Assembly: GCA_008921705.1 (NCBI GenBank)
Contig: VFFE01007127.1
Span: forward strand, 413,304-477,303
Origin: Burhinus oedicnemus
Taxonomy: Eukaryota > Chordata > Aves > Charadriiformes > Burhinidae
DNA length: 64,000 nucleotides
Reading direction: 5' to 3'
How positions within the stretch are numbered: the first letter of the stretch is position 1; every line of letters starts with the position of its first letter. Both the position numbers and the translations under genes were made by a program. Below are positions 46,301 to 59,045 of the stretch, one piece after another. A model generated the notes under the pieces. That model did no database searches. It had not been told where the DNA came from and saw only the letters and a program-made list of their open reading frames with translations.

Positions 46301-49300
46301 TGGCTTCCCTGAGCCTTCACCAGGCTTTATTCCAGACACTTGTGTCCTTAACTCTCCAGGAATATCTTCCAGGCTGGTCCCTGTGAGCGTTATACTCCCT
46401 GTGTCTCTCCCAAGGAAATGTTCTCCAAGAAAGCGCTGCTCCCCATCCTTCCAGCTCTCCTGCATCTGTCCACATTTGGTACATCACACAGGGGATACAC
46501 TGGCACTAGATTTTTCTATAATCATTGAAAGAGCCAACAATTAGCTCATCAGCTCCAGTATCTTCTTTAGAGTCATTTTTTGCTCCCTGATATGGATGTT
46601 TCTCAGGACACCCTGGCAAGGACATGGGAGTAACTGCCAGCTCCCTGCTCCTCCTTCCCATTCCTTCAGGTCACTGAGACAACAGAGGCTGGAAAACGCA
46701 GGATTCTTGTACTAAATCCTGTAACTTAGAAACCCTGAAAGTGAGAGTCCTCTGACCTAGCTTTAAGCTTTAAATGTCACCTTAAACTCCCCCAAAAGCC
46801 TGTGGAGACCAGCAGGCACCTCCAGATGGGGAGTCATCTGCCCTGCCTTAGAAGGCCACCACAAGGAGATGAATTGCTCTTTAGGGGAGTTCCACTGCCT
46901 TCAGAGGAAGCCAAGGGGACTGGTTAACATTTGGTAATCTAATTTTTAGGCACTAAATTAAGGCAAATGGATCTCCCTGCAGATGCCACGGGATATGGAA
47001 ACTGTTCTTCCTTTAAAGATGTGAGATCATTTCAACCCAATGCCATCACAGCGACCAGCCGACTGTGGATGGGAAGGCTGGGGTCATCTGGAGGAGCACG
47101 TGCTGGTGTGCTGAGGTTGGGGTTGCCTGGTTTTGCTGATGGTCTCTTTCCCAGAAAAAAAAAAAAGAAAAAGAACATGGAAGGTACCCACTTCCAGCAG
47201 CTGTCTCAGGAAAAGCTGTGAGACATGCGCTCACGCTGCTGGGTTTTGCTACCTTACATGGAACACGCTGTGCAAGACAGATCCTGATGGGACTGAGGTT
47301 CACACATTTCCAAATCCGTCTAAAAAAGTTTTGATAGAAAATTCAAGTGAGATGACACTTTAACTGGAAATAACAGCAGCAGAGAAATCAACAAACTTCA
47401 GGCCTTGGAGTCTGTTCCTTCATTTTCATCAAATCCAGCACATTCATCTCAAACCGTCTGGAGCAGACGTTCTGTGCATTTTTTTTATCCCAGAAGATAC
47501 CACAAACAGTTTCTGTTTCAAATTATGAAGTAGTAAAAGAAACCTCACCACATTGATGTTTGTTACTAATTATGTTACTTATGTTTTTATATCAGCAACT
47601 CCAAGCTTAAATCCACTTGCAATAATAATCAAAAAGCAATTCAGGTCAGATTTTACAACCCTTTAAACATATTATCTCTGTGCTTCCAATCAAATAATCA
47701 GTCCCATATTGTATTCCTATAAGACATGGTCAGCATGTTCTGCAGATGTTTCTGAGCATGAGTGTAGTTGTCTTCTCTACTAATGTATAGACTGCTGTCA
47801 TTTTATGGTTAATATAATCCCATGTCCAGGGGTGTAATTCAAGCTTGGGATGCCAGGATGGCAACAGAAGATGGATGCAGCAGCCTATTTAGACAAGATG
47901 CAAGAACTGGTCCATCTTACAGGTGAGGCACTGGGGCAATGGATGTTTTTAAGGATAAAATGCGATAGACCCCTTAGGCACCTGACACAGCATTAGGAAG
48001 GGTTTACAGAGCCCAGGGCCCTGCCGGAGCACAGAACACAGGTCCAAGGGAGCAGGCTCTGGTGTGTTCAAGTGAATCATTGCTGTCCCTGGTGTTTGTA
48101 AGCGCTCAGAGAGGACAGGGCAGCTGAGACCCCTCTCAAGAGCCCTTTTGTCTCAGGAGACAAAAATTATTTTGAAAAAGCTATTCTTACTCATCCTCCA
48201 AAGTCTTGTTGCTTCTGTGGGAAAGCCTCCTGCTTCCAGGTGGGTATCATTCAAATCCCTGTGACCTCGAGCCCGCTCTCGCCCCACTGGTGGTTGGGCA
48301 CCCTTCTCACCTCCCATAGACGCATCCCTCTGCAGCACTGTGCCCTGCTGTAGGACTTCTGGGCTTGCCAAAGTGGAGCTGCCTGACCTGCCTGCCACAG
48401 CCTGGTAATTTCCAATCCTCCTCAGATCATTCAGGAGTAAAGCCATGATCTCCCTGCGTTTCACCAACCCTGAGTTGTTCTGCGCTCCCTATCACTTACA
48501 GTCTTGGCTTTCTCCCCTCCCAAGTGCTACCTGGGAAAAAGGGATAACTCAGGAAATTGAATGTAAAGTAAGTACAATTCCCACAGAAATGGGGCAGGTA
48601 AGAGAAACCGTTTTTCCAAATACTCTCAGATATGGATGCCTGTCTTGGAAAATCCTCTGCCAGGTCCTCTGCCAGCAAGGACCAGCGCTAAGGTGTAAGG
48701 AGCAGCTGTCCCATGCCAGCTCGGAGGCTGGCTGGTAGCAGCATGATCTGCATGACCTGCTCCCCTGCAGCTCCCAGCCATCTCTGATTTTGCTTAAGCT
48801 GCTTTCAGAGTAAAAAACCTAACTGGAAAAAGCCCCAGTGCCTCCCCAGACTCCCAACAGTATGAGTACAGCTCCTTCACCCCAGTGTGGCTGAAGCAGG
48901 GACAGTCTGACACTGCCGGAGGGAACACGTCCACCACATCCCACTCCAGCTCAACGTGCTGCCACACATCTCAGCGACATGCTTTTCCCCATATAGTCAT
49001 TTGTGTCATCTACCCCATTCCTGTAGTCAGGTTCTTTGTAAATTCATCTCTGAAACTTGCTTACAGCTTTTCTCCTTCAAACACTGCCAGTAAACGCATC
49101 TAAGTGCATCACAGATGGTGTGCTAGGGAAAAAAGGTTACCTGGCTCCAGTTAAAAGGAAAACGAGTAGGCACTTTTACACTCTGGACAACCACAGATGC
49201 AAAGGTTTGTGCCGATGGATTTAGGGTTGAGGGCTTGGTTTGCCCTTGAAGAGCCCGTCAGGGAGTGCAGAAACCTCTGTGTTGTCCCTGGTGTTTATGG

Positions 49301-51095
49301 CAGGCCACAGACCTGCTGCCAAGAGGATTTGGGTCTGCAGGATAAGGCACCTAAAACACAGCAGCCTTAGCACTGCTGTGCTTGTGCTGGGATTTACCAG
49401 CCGAGCTAAGGGAGGCTGGGGAAAGGATTGGGCAAAATGCACTAGAAATGGTCCTTGCCATCCTGCCATACTGGAAAGTTTTAGCAATATGAACTTTCCT
49501 GATGCATCCACAGAAAACAACCTATGAATGCTGCCAAGGCTTGTGCTGCGAAAGTGGTGGCCAGGTTTCACGCCTCGGCTGTTCTTCCATGGTTGGCCCC
49601 GGTTGCTACGCAAGACCCATGGGAGCTCCTCAGGGGATTTTTCAAGGCACTTGTTGGGATAGGAACAGTCTTCCTGGAAATATTCCAATCCTTGTGCCTG
49701 CGGGCGAAAATGAGGCAATGCAGGCAGGCACTGAAGGAGCAGATATCCATCTGCACGGGAAATCCCTCCAGCTGCTCCCGGCCCCAGGAGACCCCCTGCT
49801 CTAAGGCCAGGGGCACAAGAGGCATCTGAAGGTGGGTATAGCAGGTGGGCAAATGCAATGGGAAGGTTCTCGAAGTTTTCTCCTCCAGGTTTATCTCCTT
49901 CATTGACGGTAGCCCTCGGCACCGCAATGAGACACTGACTCTCCCTTCTTTTGGCCTAGAAGAGGCTCCTCTGCCGCCAGCTTAGCACTGAAGCCAGGCT
50001 AGCATCTGTTGCCAAGCCCTGTGCAAGGACACTTGGTCCTGCCTGCCGGGATGAGCTGCTCTAGCAGAGGAGAGAGATGCAGCATCACTGCCCTCTATCT
50101 CCGCTCTGCACCCCAGCGCTGGAAGGGGAAGGGGCCGAGATACCCACGTGTTTGCTATTAAGCAGCAAGAGCATTTCCAAGGATGGGTCTGCAAAGCCCA
50201 GGGAAGCAGAGCTGCCAACAGCATCGTCAGAAGTGTGCTCAGCATTCAACCATCTCTGGCAGCCAAGTCTCGCTGGCTGGGTCTGGTGGGTTCGTTGGCT
50301 TTCCTTCTTAGTGTTGGTGGTTTTAAGAAGTTGAGCAGCTCTGCAGGAAGCTGATGTGCTGCTGGCTCCCAGCCTTTATCTGGGGGGTTTGGAAATGCTG
50401 GGGATGGGCCCCTCAGGACAGATAATGGGGAAGCTTATTTGCAAAAAAAAGGCGTTTGATTAAAAATATTCATTAGCGCTCAGCAAGCAGGATAAAGCCT
50501 CTCTTTTCTGGAAGCTGAGGACTCAAGGTTTTTATTTGTTGAGTGAGCAGTCATTTTCTATGGAAATAGTGTTTTCTGCTGGAAAGATAAGAAGTGATTT
50601 TAGGTCAGAAAAGTGTTTAGGTGGAAAATTCCTCACTGGCTGGAAAGGTTCCCCCAATCTCCCTGGAGGATGTGGGGAGTTGGGAAGGGAAAAGGAGCAG
50701 CAAAGATTTTAACCCATCTACAAAAGAGGCTCTCAGCATGTTCATAAACTAGAACAGCTCCCTCACCATTGCCCCAGGGACTTCATGGAAACCTAGATAG
50801 CTTGCAGAGTGGCAGATTGCATGTGGGTAGATCAGTATGGGGAAAGATATATATGGAGATCGACAGTATAGAGAGACTTCAAGCTTTTGGTTCATCGTTT
50901 GGTAAAATAGCAGTGTTTCTTCCTTGTCCCTTCCACAGGGAAGATTTGGCCCAGAGTGACTGAAAGGAGGGTGCCTGTGGCACGTGCCAGAGCAAAATCA
51001 TGTTTATAGAACTCCGTGCATATGCCAGGTTGTTTTCTGCCATGTGGAAATCTTCTATTCAGGAAAGAAGTCAAGCAAGTCACTCAAATGCATAA
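43326..51095. other. long non-coding stretch, no gene recognised
   Basis: 7.8 kb without a recognisable gene or mobile element. The longest frame of the whole window, 233 codons on the minus strand at 49221-49922, lies here. It is crossed by several frames on both strands and has no domain, so I do not call it a gene. A run of 12 A lies near 47155-47166. Confidence 0.55.
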
Positions 51096-51201
51096 CTGAG
51101 CAACCTGGTCTAGTGGGAGGTGTCCCTGCCCATGGCAGGGGGGTTGGAACTAGATGACCTTTAAGGTCCCTTCCAACCCAAACCATTCTGTGATTCTATG
51201 A
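51096..51201 (+). mobile_element. CR1 LINE tail fragment
   Basis: Only the last 106 bases of a CR1 remain: GAGCAACCTGGTCTAGTGGG, AGGTGTCCCTGCCCATGGCA, AACTAGATGACCTTTAAGGT, CCCTTCCAACCC and the tail ATTCTGTGATTCTATGA. The sequence is close to the family wording, so it is a fairly young copy that was cut short within the 3' untranslated region. The orientation is plus. Confidence 0.96.
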
Positions 51202-52706
51202 CTTGTCCCCATTTACTGGGCAGGAACAGTGTCTGCTGCAGAGCTCTTAGCTCTGAGCCATGGCAGGGAGGACTCATTCCCACCCACCCACTCCTTCCTA
51301 CTGACCTGGGGAGAAAGCTACTTATTTAGAAAGATTTGCCCTGCTTTTGGGCATGAAGACAAAGTGTTTGCAAAGGTGCTAGGTGGCCCTGTGACCTCCG
51401 ACTTGCTGCACTGTGACAGCTCAGTTCAAGGCAGGGGACCAGGGACTCCACAATTTCTTGCACCACCAGTGGTTAGGAGAAGATCCTCTGCAAGTCGCTT
51501 GGAGAGGGTTTGCAGGATGGCAGAGAAATCCCCCTTTTTTCTCCCAGAACAACCTGATTTAGATAAGATTGAAAAGCATATTGCTGGGAGGGATGTTTTT
51601 TTCCGGGTCTGGCCGGGGAATTAAGGGATTTAGGTTGTCCCCAGCTCTGCAGCTGCCTTCCCTGAGTCAGTAGTTACCCTACAGTGGGGCAGAAGAGTCT
51701 CTCAAGGGGCAGAAAAAGGAGGAAGAGTATCATGGGGCAAAGCAACTGCTTTTCCAACAACTTGTTAAAAACAATGGGTTCTGCTTGATTTCCTCTCTGG
51801 CGATGGCGTGGTGTTGGCACAGCTGCCTCTGAGGTCTGGTCGCTCACTGACAGCCCAGCTCCTGCCAGAAGAGCCAAGAATAACCCCAAATTGGAGTCAT
51901 TAATAGCTTAAAAACATGCCAGTGACAAAAAAACAGAGTAAACTAGAGGGAAATTAGGATGCCATTTGTAAGGACTAATTAGGCGTTGCATGGTACATGG
52001 CAGCCTCCCAGGGGGTTATGGGGGGACACCAGCATCACATTGTGATGGAGGTCATGGGCAGCAGGACTGAGGAGGAGGAAGGACAAGGAGGTTGTTGTTA
52101 ACCCTGTGAAGCAAAGTGGTTTGTGTGCTTCGGGCAGAGCCGGGGCAAGGGTAAGGGCAGGGTTTGCCCTGGCTGGGCTCCCTGCTGGCAGGAAAACAGG
52201 CAGCAAGGAAGGATGCTTCCTTGCAGGCCACCTCCTTCCTCCAGCCACCTCTCCACATGTCACCTCTTCAATGGGGCTGGCTGCCCTTTGCATGGCAGGA
52301 GAAGAAAAGACACTGGCTTGGACACGCTGGGCTGAGCAGTCTTTACAAAGGGTGCTGGGAGCTTTGGATGGTCCCAAATCTGACTTATTTCTCAAGTTAT
52401 AAGCAGAATGATGCCAGGCAGGGAGGAGAAAATCCCTCTGCTTGAGTGCAGATGACCTCCAGTCATGAGCCTCCCACCTTCTCTGAGATTCCAAAGCCTT
52501 TTCCCACCACTGAACAGCAGTGGAGATTCCAGAACTGCTTCCCAAAATTGTCTGAGAAACAATGGATTCATGTTTGCTGGTTTACAGACAAATATTGGGC
52601 TTGTTCGTCTTGTCCCTACATCCAGCTGTGCTACAGCTGGGGCAACCTGGGTGTCACCCTCACCAGAAAGCTGATGAGGGAAGCGTGAGAGTCTGGGAGA
52701 GGAGAA
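51202..52706. other. non-coding stretch, no gene recognised
   Basis: No gene or repeat recognised. The 188-codon minus-strand frame at 51979-52545 is overlapped by three plus-strand frames and has no domain. Confidence 0.55.
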
Positions 52707-52890
52707 CACAGAATCATAGAATGGTTTGGGTTGGAAGGGACCTTAAAGATCATCTAGTTCCAACCCTCCCTGCCATGGGCAAGGACACCTCCTACTAGAC
52801 CAGATTGCTCAAAGCCTCATCCAACCTGGCCCTGAACATTTCCAGGCATGGGGCCTTCACAGCTTCCCTGGGCAACCTGTTCCAGTGATG
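52707..52890 (-). mobile_element. CR1 LINE, 3' end fragment
   Basis: A minus-strand CR1 end opens with CACAGAATCATAGAATGG and GGTTGGAAGGGACCTTAAAG. The CATGGGCAAGGACACC block, CATCCAACCTGGCCCTGAAC and GGGCAACCTGTTCCAGTGA follow. The last two are the reverse complement of the ORF2 C-terminal codons. It fades after GATGTCCAGAG. It is of the same subfamily as the copies at 3001, 51096 and 58652. Confidence 0.95.
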
Positions 52891-54485
52891 TCCAGAGAGC
52901 TTGGGAGCCATGAAGATGGGGGTGAAAAGGAGATTTCCTTGAGCAACCCTATAGCTTGAAAGGCAGGAGGAGGCCTAGAAAGGACACCTGTGGCCCTGGA
53001 AGGGACAATGGCACTGACAACACAAACATCTGTGTCTCAACATGTTTTGTTCCAGAGGTCAAGCACAGCATCACCTCCCTGTGTCTTGTCAGCTCCTGAA
53101 AATGCACCAGACCAGGACCTTGCTTGGGCCCCCCTCCCTGTCTGCAGGCCCTCCCCATATCCGTCACCCTCACTGGACAGGGTGGCACAGGGATGGGTGA
53201 CACAGCTCTTGCCAATGTCCAGGTTAGAGGCTGCTGGAAGAAAGTTCCTGGTGAAGTGTGTGCTCACTGAGCAGACTATTTGCTTTATATACATATACAA
53301 CTACATAGATATCCATATATATGTATGTGTATATATATATTTATCGGTGTGTGTTTGTACAAGTCCCCTGTCATACAGCTCCTTCCCTCCTGCCCAGCAA
53401 TTCTTCAGCAGTGAAAAGATCTGCTCAAATTTTAAAAGCTCCAAGTGAAGGTTGCCCACCCAGAAGACAACCCATAAGCTCCCTAAGTATGCAGGACTGT
53501 GCAGCGTCCCATGCTCCACCGGATCAGGAGGACAAGTGCAGCAAACATCACCCCAGGGTGTGATGCCTGCCTGGTACCAGAGAGGTCCTGCCCATCTCCC
53601 TGGCTATGTCCAACCTCTCCCAGTATTGTCCACGGTTGGAGGAGTCCTGCTGCTGGACAGGTTGTTCTCTTTTCAAGTAGAGGAGATTTCTAGGGACCTG
53701 GCTCTGATGCTGGCTAGAAAGGTGTGGTCCTGCTCCAGCCTATGGTTTTTGGTGGATTTTGGAGACTATGAACCAAACAGTCACTCTTCAGCGCATCCGC
53801 TCCTTGCACGTCCACCGCTGCTCCGGGCACACACGACCACATTGAATTTTGGTTCTTCCAGAGGAAAACTAGTGTCCTGTAGGAGCCTGGCTGAGGACTT
53901 GGAGCCAGCAGGAGACACTCCTAGGTGGGAGCAATTTCCTTCCATCTCCTTACTACTCCTTCTGCCATGTGCTGCAGTGGTGGGAAGGCGGAGTCTTTCC
54001 AAGGGCTCTGACTAGACCATTTCTGTCGAGAGCTCCCCAAAGTGAGTGAAAGTATTTTAAATTAGCTGAAAGGAAAAATGGAAAAAAAAAAATTCTTCTT
54101 AAATGCAAAACTCGTATCTTTGCTTTGAAATACAAAAAGCACAGAGCAGCTTAGTCCAACGAAACAGAGATAAAGGTTCATGCATTATTTTGTTCCCAGG
54201 ACGTTACAGGCCACGACAAGCTCTAGCCAGCCCCACCAGCCCCAGCACATCCCTCCTGAAGTCCTGCAGCCCTACTGGTGGCTCCTGCCTCCTCCCCTAT
54301 TCAAGGGGTCCAGGTGACCTCTGCTTTTTAAATGAGCATAGCTCAGACTGAAGAACTCAAGCAACTTCTGCTGTAGTTTATGTCCTCACCTCACACCAAG
54401 ACACACCAGGTTGTTGTCCCTTCAGCATTGCCACTGGCTGAGGTTCAGGTCCCTGGGTTTCCTCCTGGCAGGATTCCAGAGGCCT
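52891..54485. other. non-coding stretch, no gene recognised
   Basis: No gene. The AT microsatellite at 53283-53343 is listed separately. A 187-codon plus-strand frame at 53452-54015 shows no domain. Confidence 0.55.
53283..53343 (+). repeat. AT-rich imperfect (TA)n/(ATAC)n microsatellite
   Basis: About 60 bases of TATA, ATAC and ATGT units include ATATATATATT near the right end, followed by GTGTGTGTTTG. The array is imperfect and so probably old. Frames rich in Tyr and Ile across it are artefacts. Confidence 0.85.
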
Positions 54486-54825
54486 TGGTTGGGAGGGATG
54501 TTGGAGATCTCCTCCCGCTTGGAGCAGGACTATCACCGTCCCTAGAGCAGGTCGGCCATAGCTTTGTCTGGCCAAACCTTGAAACCTTCAAGGATGGAGA
54601 AGCCCTCACAAGTCTACCCCAGGGCTGCAGCATCCTCCCAGTGAAGGATCTCCTGTACCTCCCAAGTCATGACTGTGTCCACTGCTCCTCATTTTACCAT
54701 CCACCAGTACAAAGAAGAATTTGTTTCCATCATCCATCATTTCTATCTGCCTTTCAAAGAGTTGTAGGCTGCCATCTTGGCCTCCTCTTCACTTGACTAA
54801 ATAAGCTCCAGAGCCTTCCCGCAGC
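54486..54825 (-). mobile_element. CR1 LINE fragment, old and diverged
   Basis: The minus-strand order of landmarks is kept: TTGGGAGGGATGTTGGAGAT, then AGAGCAGGTCGG, CCTTGAAACCTTCAAGGATG (usually TTGAAAACCTCCAAGGATGG), TTTGTTTCCATCATCCATCA and AGTTGTAGGCTGCCATCTTG, ending CAGAGCCTTCC. It resembles CR1 subfamilies in which ORF2 ends with codons for a TTGTAGGCTGC segment. Many substitutions and gaps break the frame, and the octamer tail is absent. Confidence 0.65.
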
Positions 54826-57800
54826 AGTTGGAGTGGGGAGCTGCCAAGACCTCAGCAGGCTCCCAAATGTTTGCTGTCACTCTCTTTCCTCAGGGGGGGC
54901 GGATCTCTGCTCTCTCCAGGGGGTCCCCATGACCTCTTCTTCCAAGGAACATAACGCAGGCTTGCATAGATTTTGTCTGCCACCCCCCTGCCCCCAGGGA
55001 ACACAGACATTGTTCGCTCCTCCAGATGTTTCCAATACAAGCGTGTGTTCCCTCAGTTTGCAAGCACAGTTTTCTCTGGGTTTGTTTTTAACTTGTCCCA
55101 AGCGACAGTCATGCAAATGGGGTCTGGCCCACGCAGCTGGCCCCAGCGTGCCAGCAGAGCATCTCCCATCTGTCCATACGAGATGTCAGGAGATCTCCAG
55201 GCTGCTCTTTCCCTGCTCCCCAACAGGTGTCCATGCTAAATCCCTGCTCTGTCAAGCCTGCTGGCCACCAGGCTTACACCTAATATGTTGCTGTAATTTC
55301 AGTTCATATTCCAGTCAAGTTTCAAAGACACTTCAGTCATTTTCTTGGCTGTGCTAAACATTCATGGCTGTGTGTCCTCTGCGCTTGACATGAGCTTCAA
55401 AAGAGTTGGGGCAAACTACAGATGTATTTGGGGATGTGAGGGGAGGGACACTGGGTAGTTATTAAATTACTGCATGTCTTAGGGTCTCATAAGCTGTGGT
55501 AGGACACAATATTTGCCCCATCAGCCACCTGGCTGGTGCCAAGGTCGGCAGAGCTCAGTCTGGGTCCCCAGGCATGCAGCAGGTAACCATGGGCTTGCCT
55601 CAGTTTTCCAAAGCAAAGCACCATGGATGTGGTTCAGCTCTGCATGAGCAGATGCACCCACAGGCACATCTCCATGCAGCCAAGCCCCAGCCTGGTCCTG
55701 CAACAGCACGTCACGTCTCGGCCATGTAGCACTCCTGTCCTGGTACATATGTGCACTGTTCGCAGCACCTGGTGGGGGAGGCGGGATGCATCCGCTTTCC
55801 TCGGCGGGCTCACATCAGCCGGCAGCTAGTGCTAGGAAAGGAGCCAGGCGCTATGTGGAGAGAGCCAGCACATCTCCCGCTTGCTGCAGCAGTCATGCAT
55901 GTCCATGCTACTAACGACTGGTGGAAGAAATAGGTCAGGGAGAGAAGTCTGGTTTTAGGTCAGAGCATCCTTACAGGATTGACAAGGCACCTTTAGCCAT
56001 TTCTCCCTATTTTCTTTCTTTTCTGCTTTTCTCCATCCCTGCGTAGAGCCTGAAGCAGTTGTGGATCCAGTGTCCATGGCTCCAGGGATTTAGGGGAGTG
56101 TTTTAATCTCTTCCTGGCTCAGGCTTCATTCAAGACTGTGACCCTCTCCTCTGATCCAGGAGGGGGTCCTGAAGCTGTGTGTGAGCTGTGCGTGAGCTCT
56201 GTCACCAAAATCCTCCTTCCCTGCCTAACTTCTTCCTCCTCCACAGGTCCACAGAGGAGAGAGAGGCCAGACATGGCCCCTGGGCATGGCTCAGCTGCAT
56301 CAAAAAAAGGGACCGTGCAGTGTAAAATGGGAAGATGAATGAAAAATCCGGTTCTGCCCATCAGAGCGTTGTGCAGAAGGGTCTCCTGTAGACATGATCC
56401 CCAGTGCCTGGCTCCCAGGGGCTGGCTCTCACAGCCTGGACTTAGCGATGCTGAGCTCTGCATCCGACAGGCAAACACTGCAGAAAATTTTCTGACTTAT
56501 AAGGCCAGCTCTCCAAAGTGCTTTTTGTTGCCTAAAAAGGATTGTGACATTTAGTGGAGAAAAGGCCACCAAAGCACACGTTGCATGAGACACCAGCAGA
56601 GCCCCAGCTGCTGGCTGCAGGGACCACCCGACGCTTTCCTGGTCTCCTGGAACAGCATCCTGAGGAGTCAGCAGAAAAACAGCCAGGTGAAGGTGGGATA
56701 TGCAGCAAGGGAATGTAACATTTTTTTTCCCCTCCTGTGTCTAGACCTGTTCCAAAAATCATTTAACAAATTCATCCACCTGACAGACGAGAAGATGACT
56801 TTTATTGTCCCCAAGTAACAGTGCTGTGACAGCCCTGCCTGCGTGAGGATGGAAGGGAGGCAAGTCTGCAGGGGTGAGTCACAACCATCATTGGATTAAA
56901 CAGTATATAAAGAAAAAAATGGACATACTTGCTATTGTCCATGGACATACTCTGATTTGTGGTTAAAAACAAGTCCTTATTTTCCAGCTATATAATTTGA
57001 TTTAATAATAAAACTGATTTCTTCCCACAAACATTGCCTCTTTCATTATGTGTTCCTCAATAAAACACTCCTTGGTGGAGTTTAAGGATAATTATTGGCT
57101 GCTTTATTTCTTCTAACCGCTGCTCAATCACAGAAGTCACACAATCGATGACAAACATATTCTTAAGTATGGAAGGAGTTTTATTTAAAGCAAAAATATG
57201 ATTCACCCTCAAATTTTACATTCAAAGTGCTTTAGAACATGAAAATATGTGGTGAACAAAGGAGATCTTGCAGCCACATTTCCTAGGAAGCAAAAAAAGC
57301 TGTAAAACTGAAATTATTTTGATCGCAACCTGAGACAGCCCTATGAGGTGCCCGTAAGAAAGCCTGGCAGGTTCACTTGCACCCCAGCTTTCATAAAGTC
57401 ACCCCACCACGAGGTGTGCGCTCATGTTAGAGGAGAGCGTTGCTCGGTTGACCCATCACGCTGGATCCAGCCCGCTGCTTCTCTCGACAGTCCCCGTACA
57501 CAGAAAACCCCTTTTTTGTTCTAAGAAGGGGCAATTTCTATATTGCTTCAGTTCATTTAACATTAACTTGGGCTTTATGAAGCTTTTCTAAGCGATGTCT
57601 TTATGGTCTTTTCCATTGTCTTTTTTAACGAAGCCTTTTCTTTTATGAACCCAATTATTGACTATGCGAATCCTTAAGGATCCACATACCTCCCATTCCC
57701 TCCTGCATTTCATTTTCCACTCGGGATCCTTTGCTCTCAAGACTTTGCTCATCTTTCTCCCCTCAAGCTGGACAGCCCAGCCAAGGGACTTCTGCGGAGG

Positions 57801-58651
57801 GATGCACGGTGTCCCTGGAAAGGAGAACAGCTTTGCTACAGCCACATTCATACTCCTTTCACAATGTCCCAGGGCACAGCGCAGTTGCAAATAAGATCCA
57901 GCAATCCCACCTGCCAGCTTTCATCGTTTTTCAAAACTATATTAAGGCCCGTCTCACCCTCTCTTAAAAATAATGCACATCAGGAATATTGCAGACTGGG
58001 AACTGGCAGTCTGTGACTGATGCTCGCAACCTCAAGAATTTGTTTCTGGGGTCAAATTGCTGCGATTTATTTCACTGAGACTATGGCTTGTGTCTGCTTA
58101 GGAAAACGCAAAGCTGCCATTCAGCACAGCTCGAGCTGCTCAATTCATAAAAATCAGGGAAAAATTAACAAGCACATTCCCACCCTGAAGCTGCATTTTT
58201 ACCGAAGCGTGGGGCAGAGCGTAGAGCAAATCCTGGAAAACAAACAGTCATTAAATCATCTTCACCTGGAACCTTTTCTGTGTCAGGCTGCAATGCTGGT
58301 GAGCATTTCTCTTTGGTGAACTCTGTTAGTCTGGTTTCATAAAGAAAATGGTTTTACACAGCTATTTGGTGGGGTGATGCCACAAGAAGACCCCCTCAGG
58401 CTCAGACAATGGCTGGGTTTTGTTTGGTTTCTGGTCCTACCTGCGGCCAAGAAGTGCAATGTGGGGGGGAGAGGAGGAAGCCAAGTGCTGAGAGGGCAGC
58501 ATGCAAGAGACGGCAGAACATCAATCTAGGACCGAAACACCCTAATTCCTGCTCTACATGGGTTTCCTTGATGTCCTTGAGAAAGTCATCACGCCTCAAT
58601 GTCTCCAGCTGTAAATGATGACAAAAGAAAGACAATGGAAGTCCAATATCT
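54826..58651. other. non-coding stretch, no gene recognised
   Basis: No gene or mobile element. 56890-57260 is AT-rich, with the 11-base direct repeat ATGGACATACT at about 56919 and 56940. The remaining open frames are short and overlapping. Confidence 0.5.
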
Positions 58652-59045
58652 TCATAGAATCACAGAATGGTTTGGGTTGGAAGGGACCTTAAAGGTCATC
58701 TAGTTCCAACCCCCCTGCCATGGGCAAGGACACCTCCCACTAGACCTGGTTGCTCAAAGCCCCGTCCAACCTGGCCTTGAACACCTCCAGGGATGGGGCA
58801 GCCACAGCTTCTCCAGGCAACCTGGGCCAGTGAGACCCTCAGAGTGAAAAATTTATTTCTGAGATCTAACCTAAATCTCCCCTCATCTAGTTTGAAGCCA
58901 TTACCCCTCGTCGTATCACTACATGCCCTTGCAAAAAGTCCCTCTCCAGCTTTTCTGTAGGCCCCTTTCAGATACTGGAAGGCCACTATAAGGTCTCCCC
59001 AGAGCCTTCCCTTCTCCAGGCAGAACAACCCCAACTTCATTAAGT
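58652..59045 (-). mobile_element. CR1 LINE, 3' end, 5'-truncated
   Basis: A well preserved minus-strand CR1 of about 390 bases starts at the left with TCATAGAATCACAGAATGG and GGTTGGAAGGGACCTTAAAG. It passes the CATGGGCAAGGACACC block and ends at the right within AACAACCCCAACTTCATT. It is the same subfamily as the copy at 3001-3400 and covers nearly the same part of the element, in the opposite orientation. Confidence 0.96.
58840..59045 (-). pseudogene. CR1 ORF2 C-terminal remnant, frameshifted
   Basis: On the minus strand the frame reads KLGLFCLEKGRLWGDLI, YLKGAYRKAGEGLFA and then GNGFKLDEGRFRLDL, the ORF2 C-terminal region. Compared with the copy at 3001, about 5 bases are missing near 58832-58836 (GTGAGACCCTCAG against the longer GTGGTGAGACACTGG wording). 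The frame therefore shifts before the PREAV segment and the true C-terminus is lost. It is dead. Confidence 0.85.

Noticed and set aside
46741..46970. Phrases such as TTTTTAGGCACTAAATTAAG and, at 14841, GTTTAGGTGCCTAGTTGCC, resembling dispersed archosaur repeats
   Set aside because: The matches are too short and too diverged to separate from chance by eye.
49221..49922. Longest open frame of the window, 233 codons on the minus strand, as a possible gene
   Set aside because: Several frames on both strands overlap it, no domain or family wording is visible, and 64 kb of moderately GC-rich DNA is expected to yield a frame of this length by chance.
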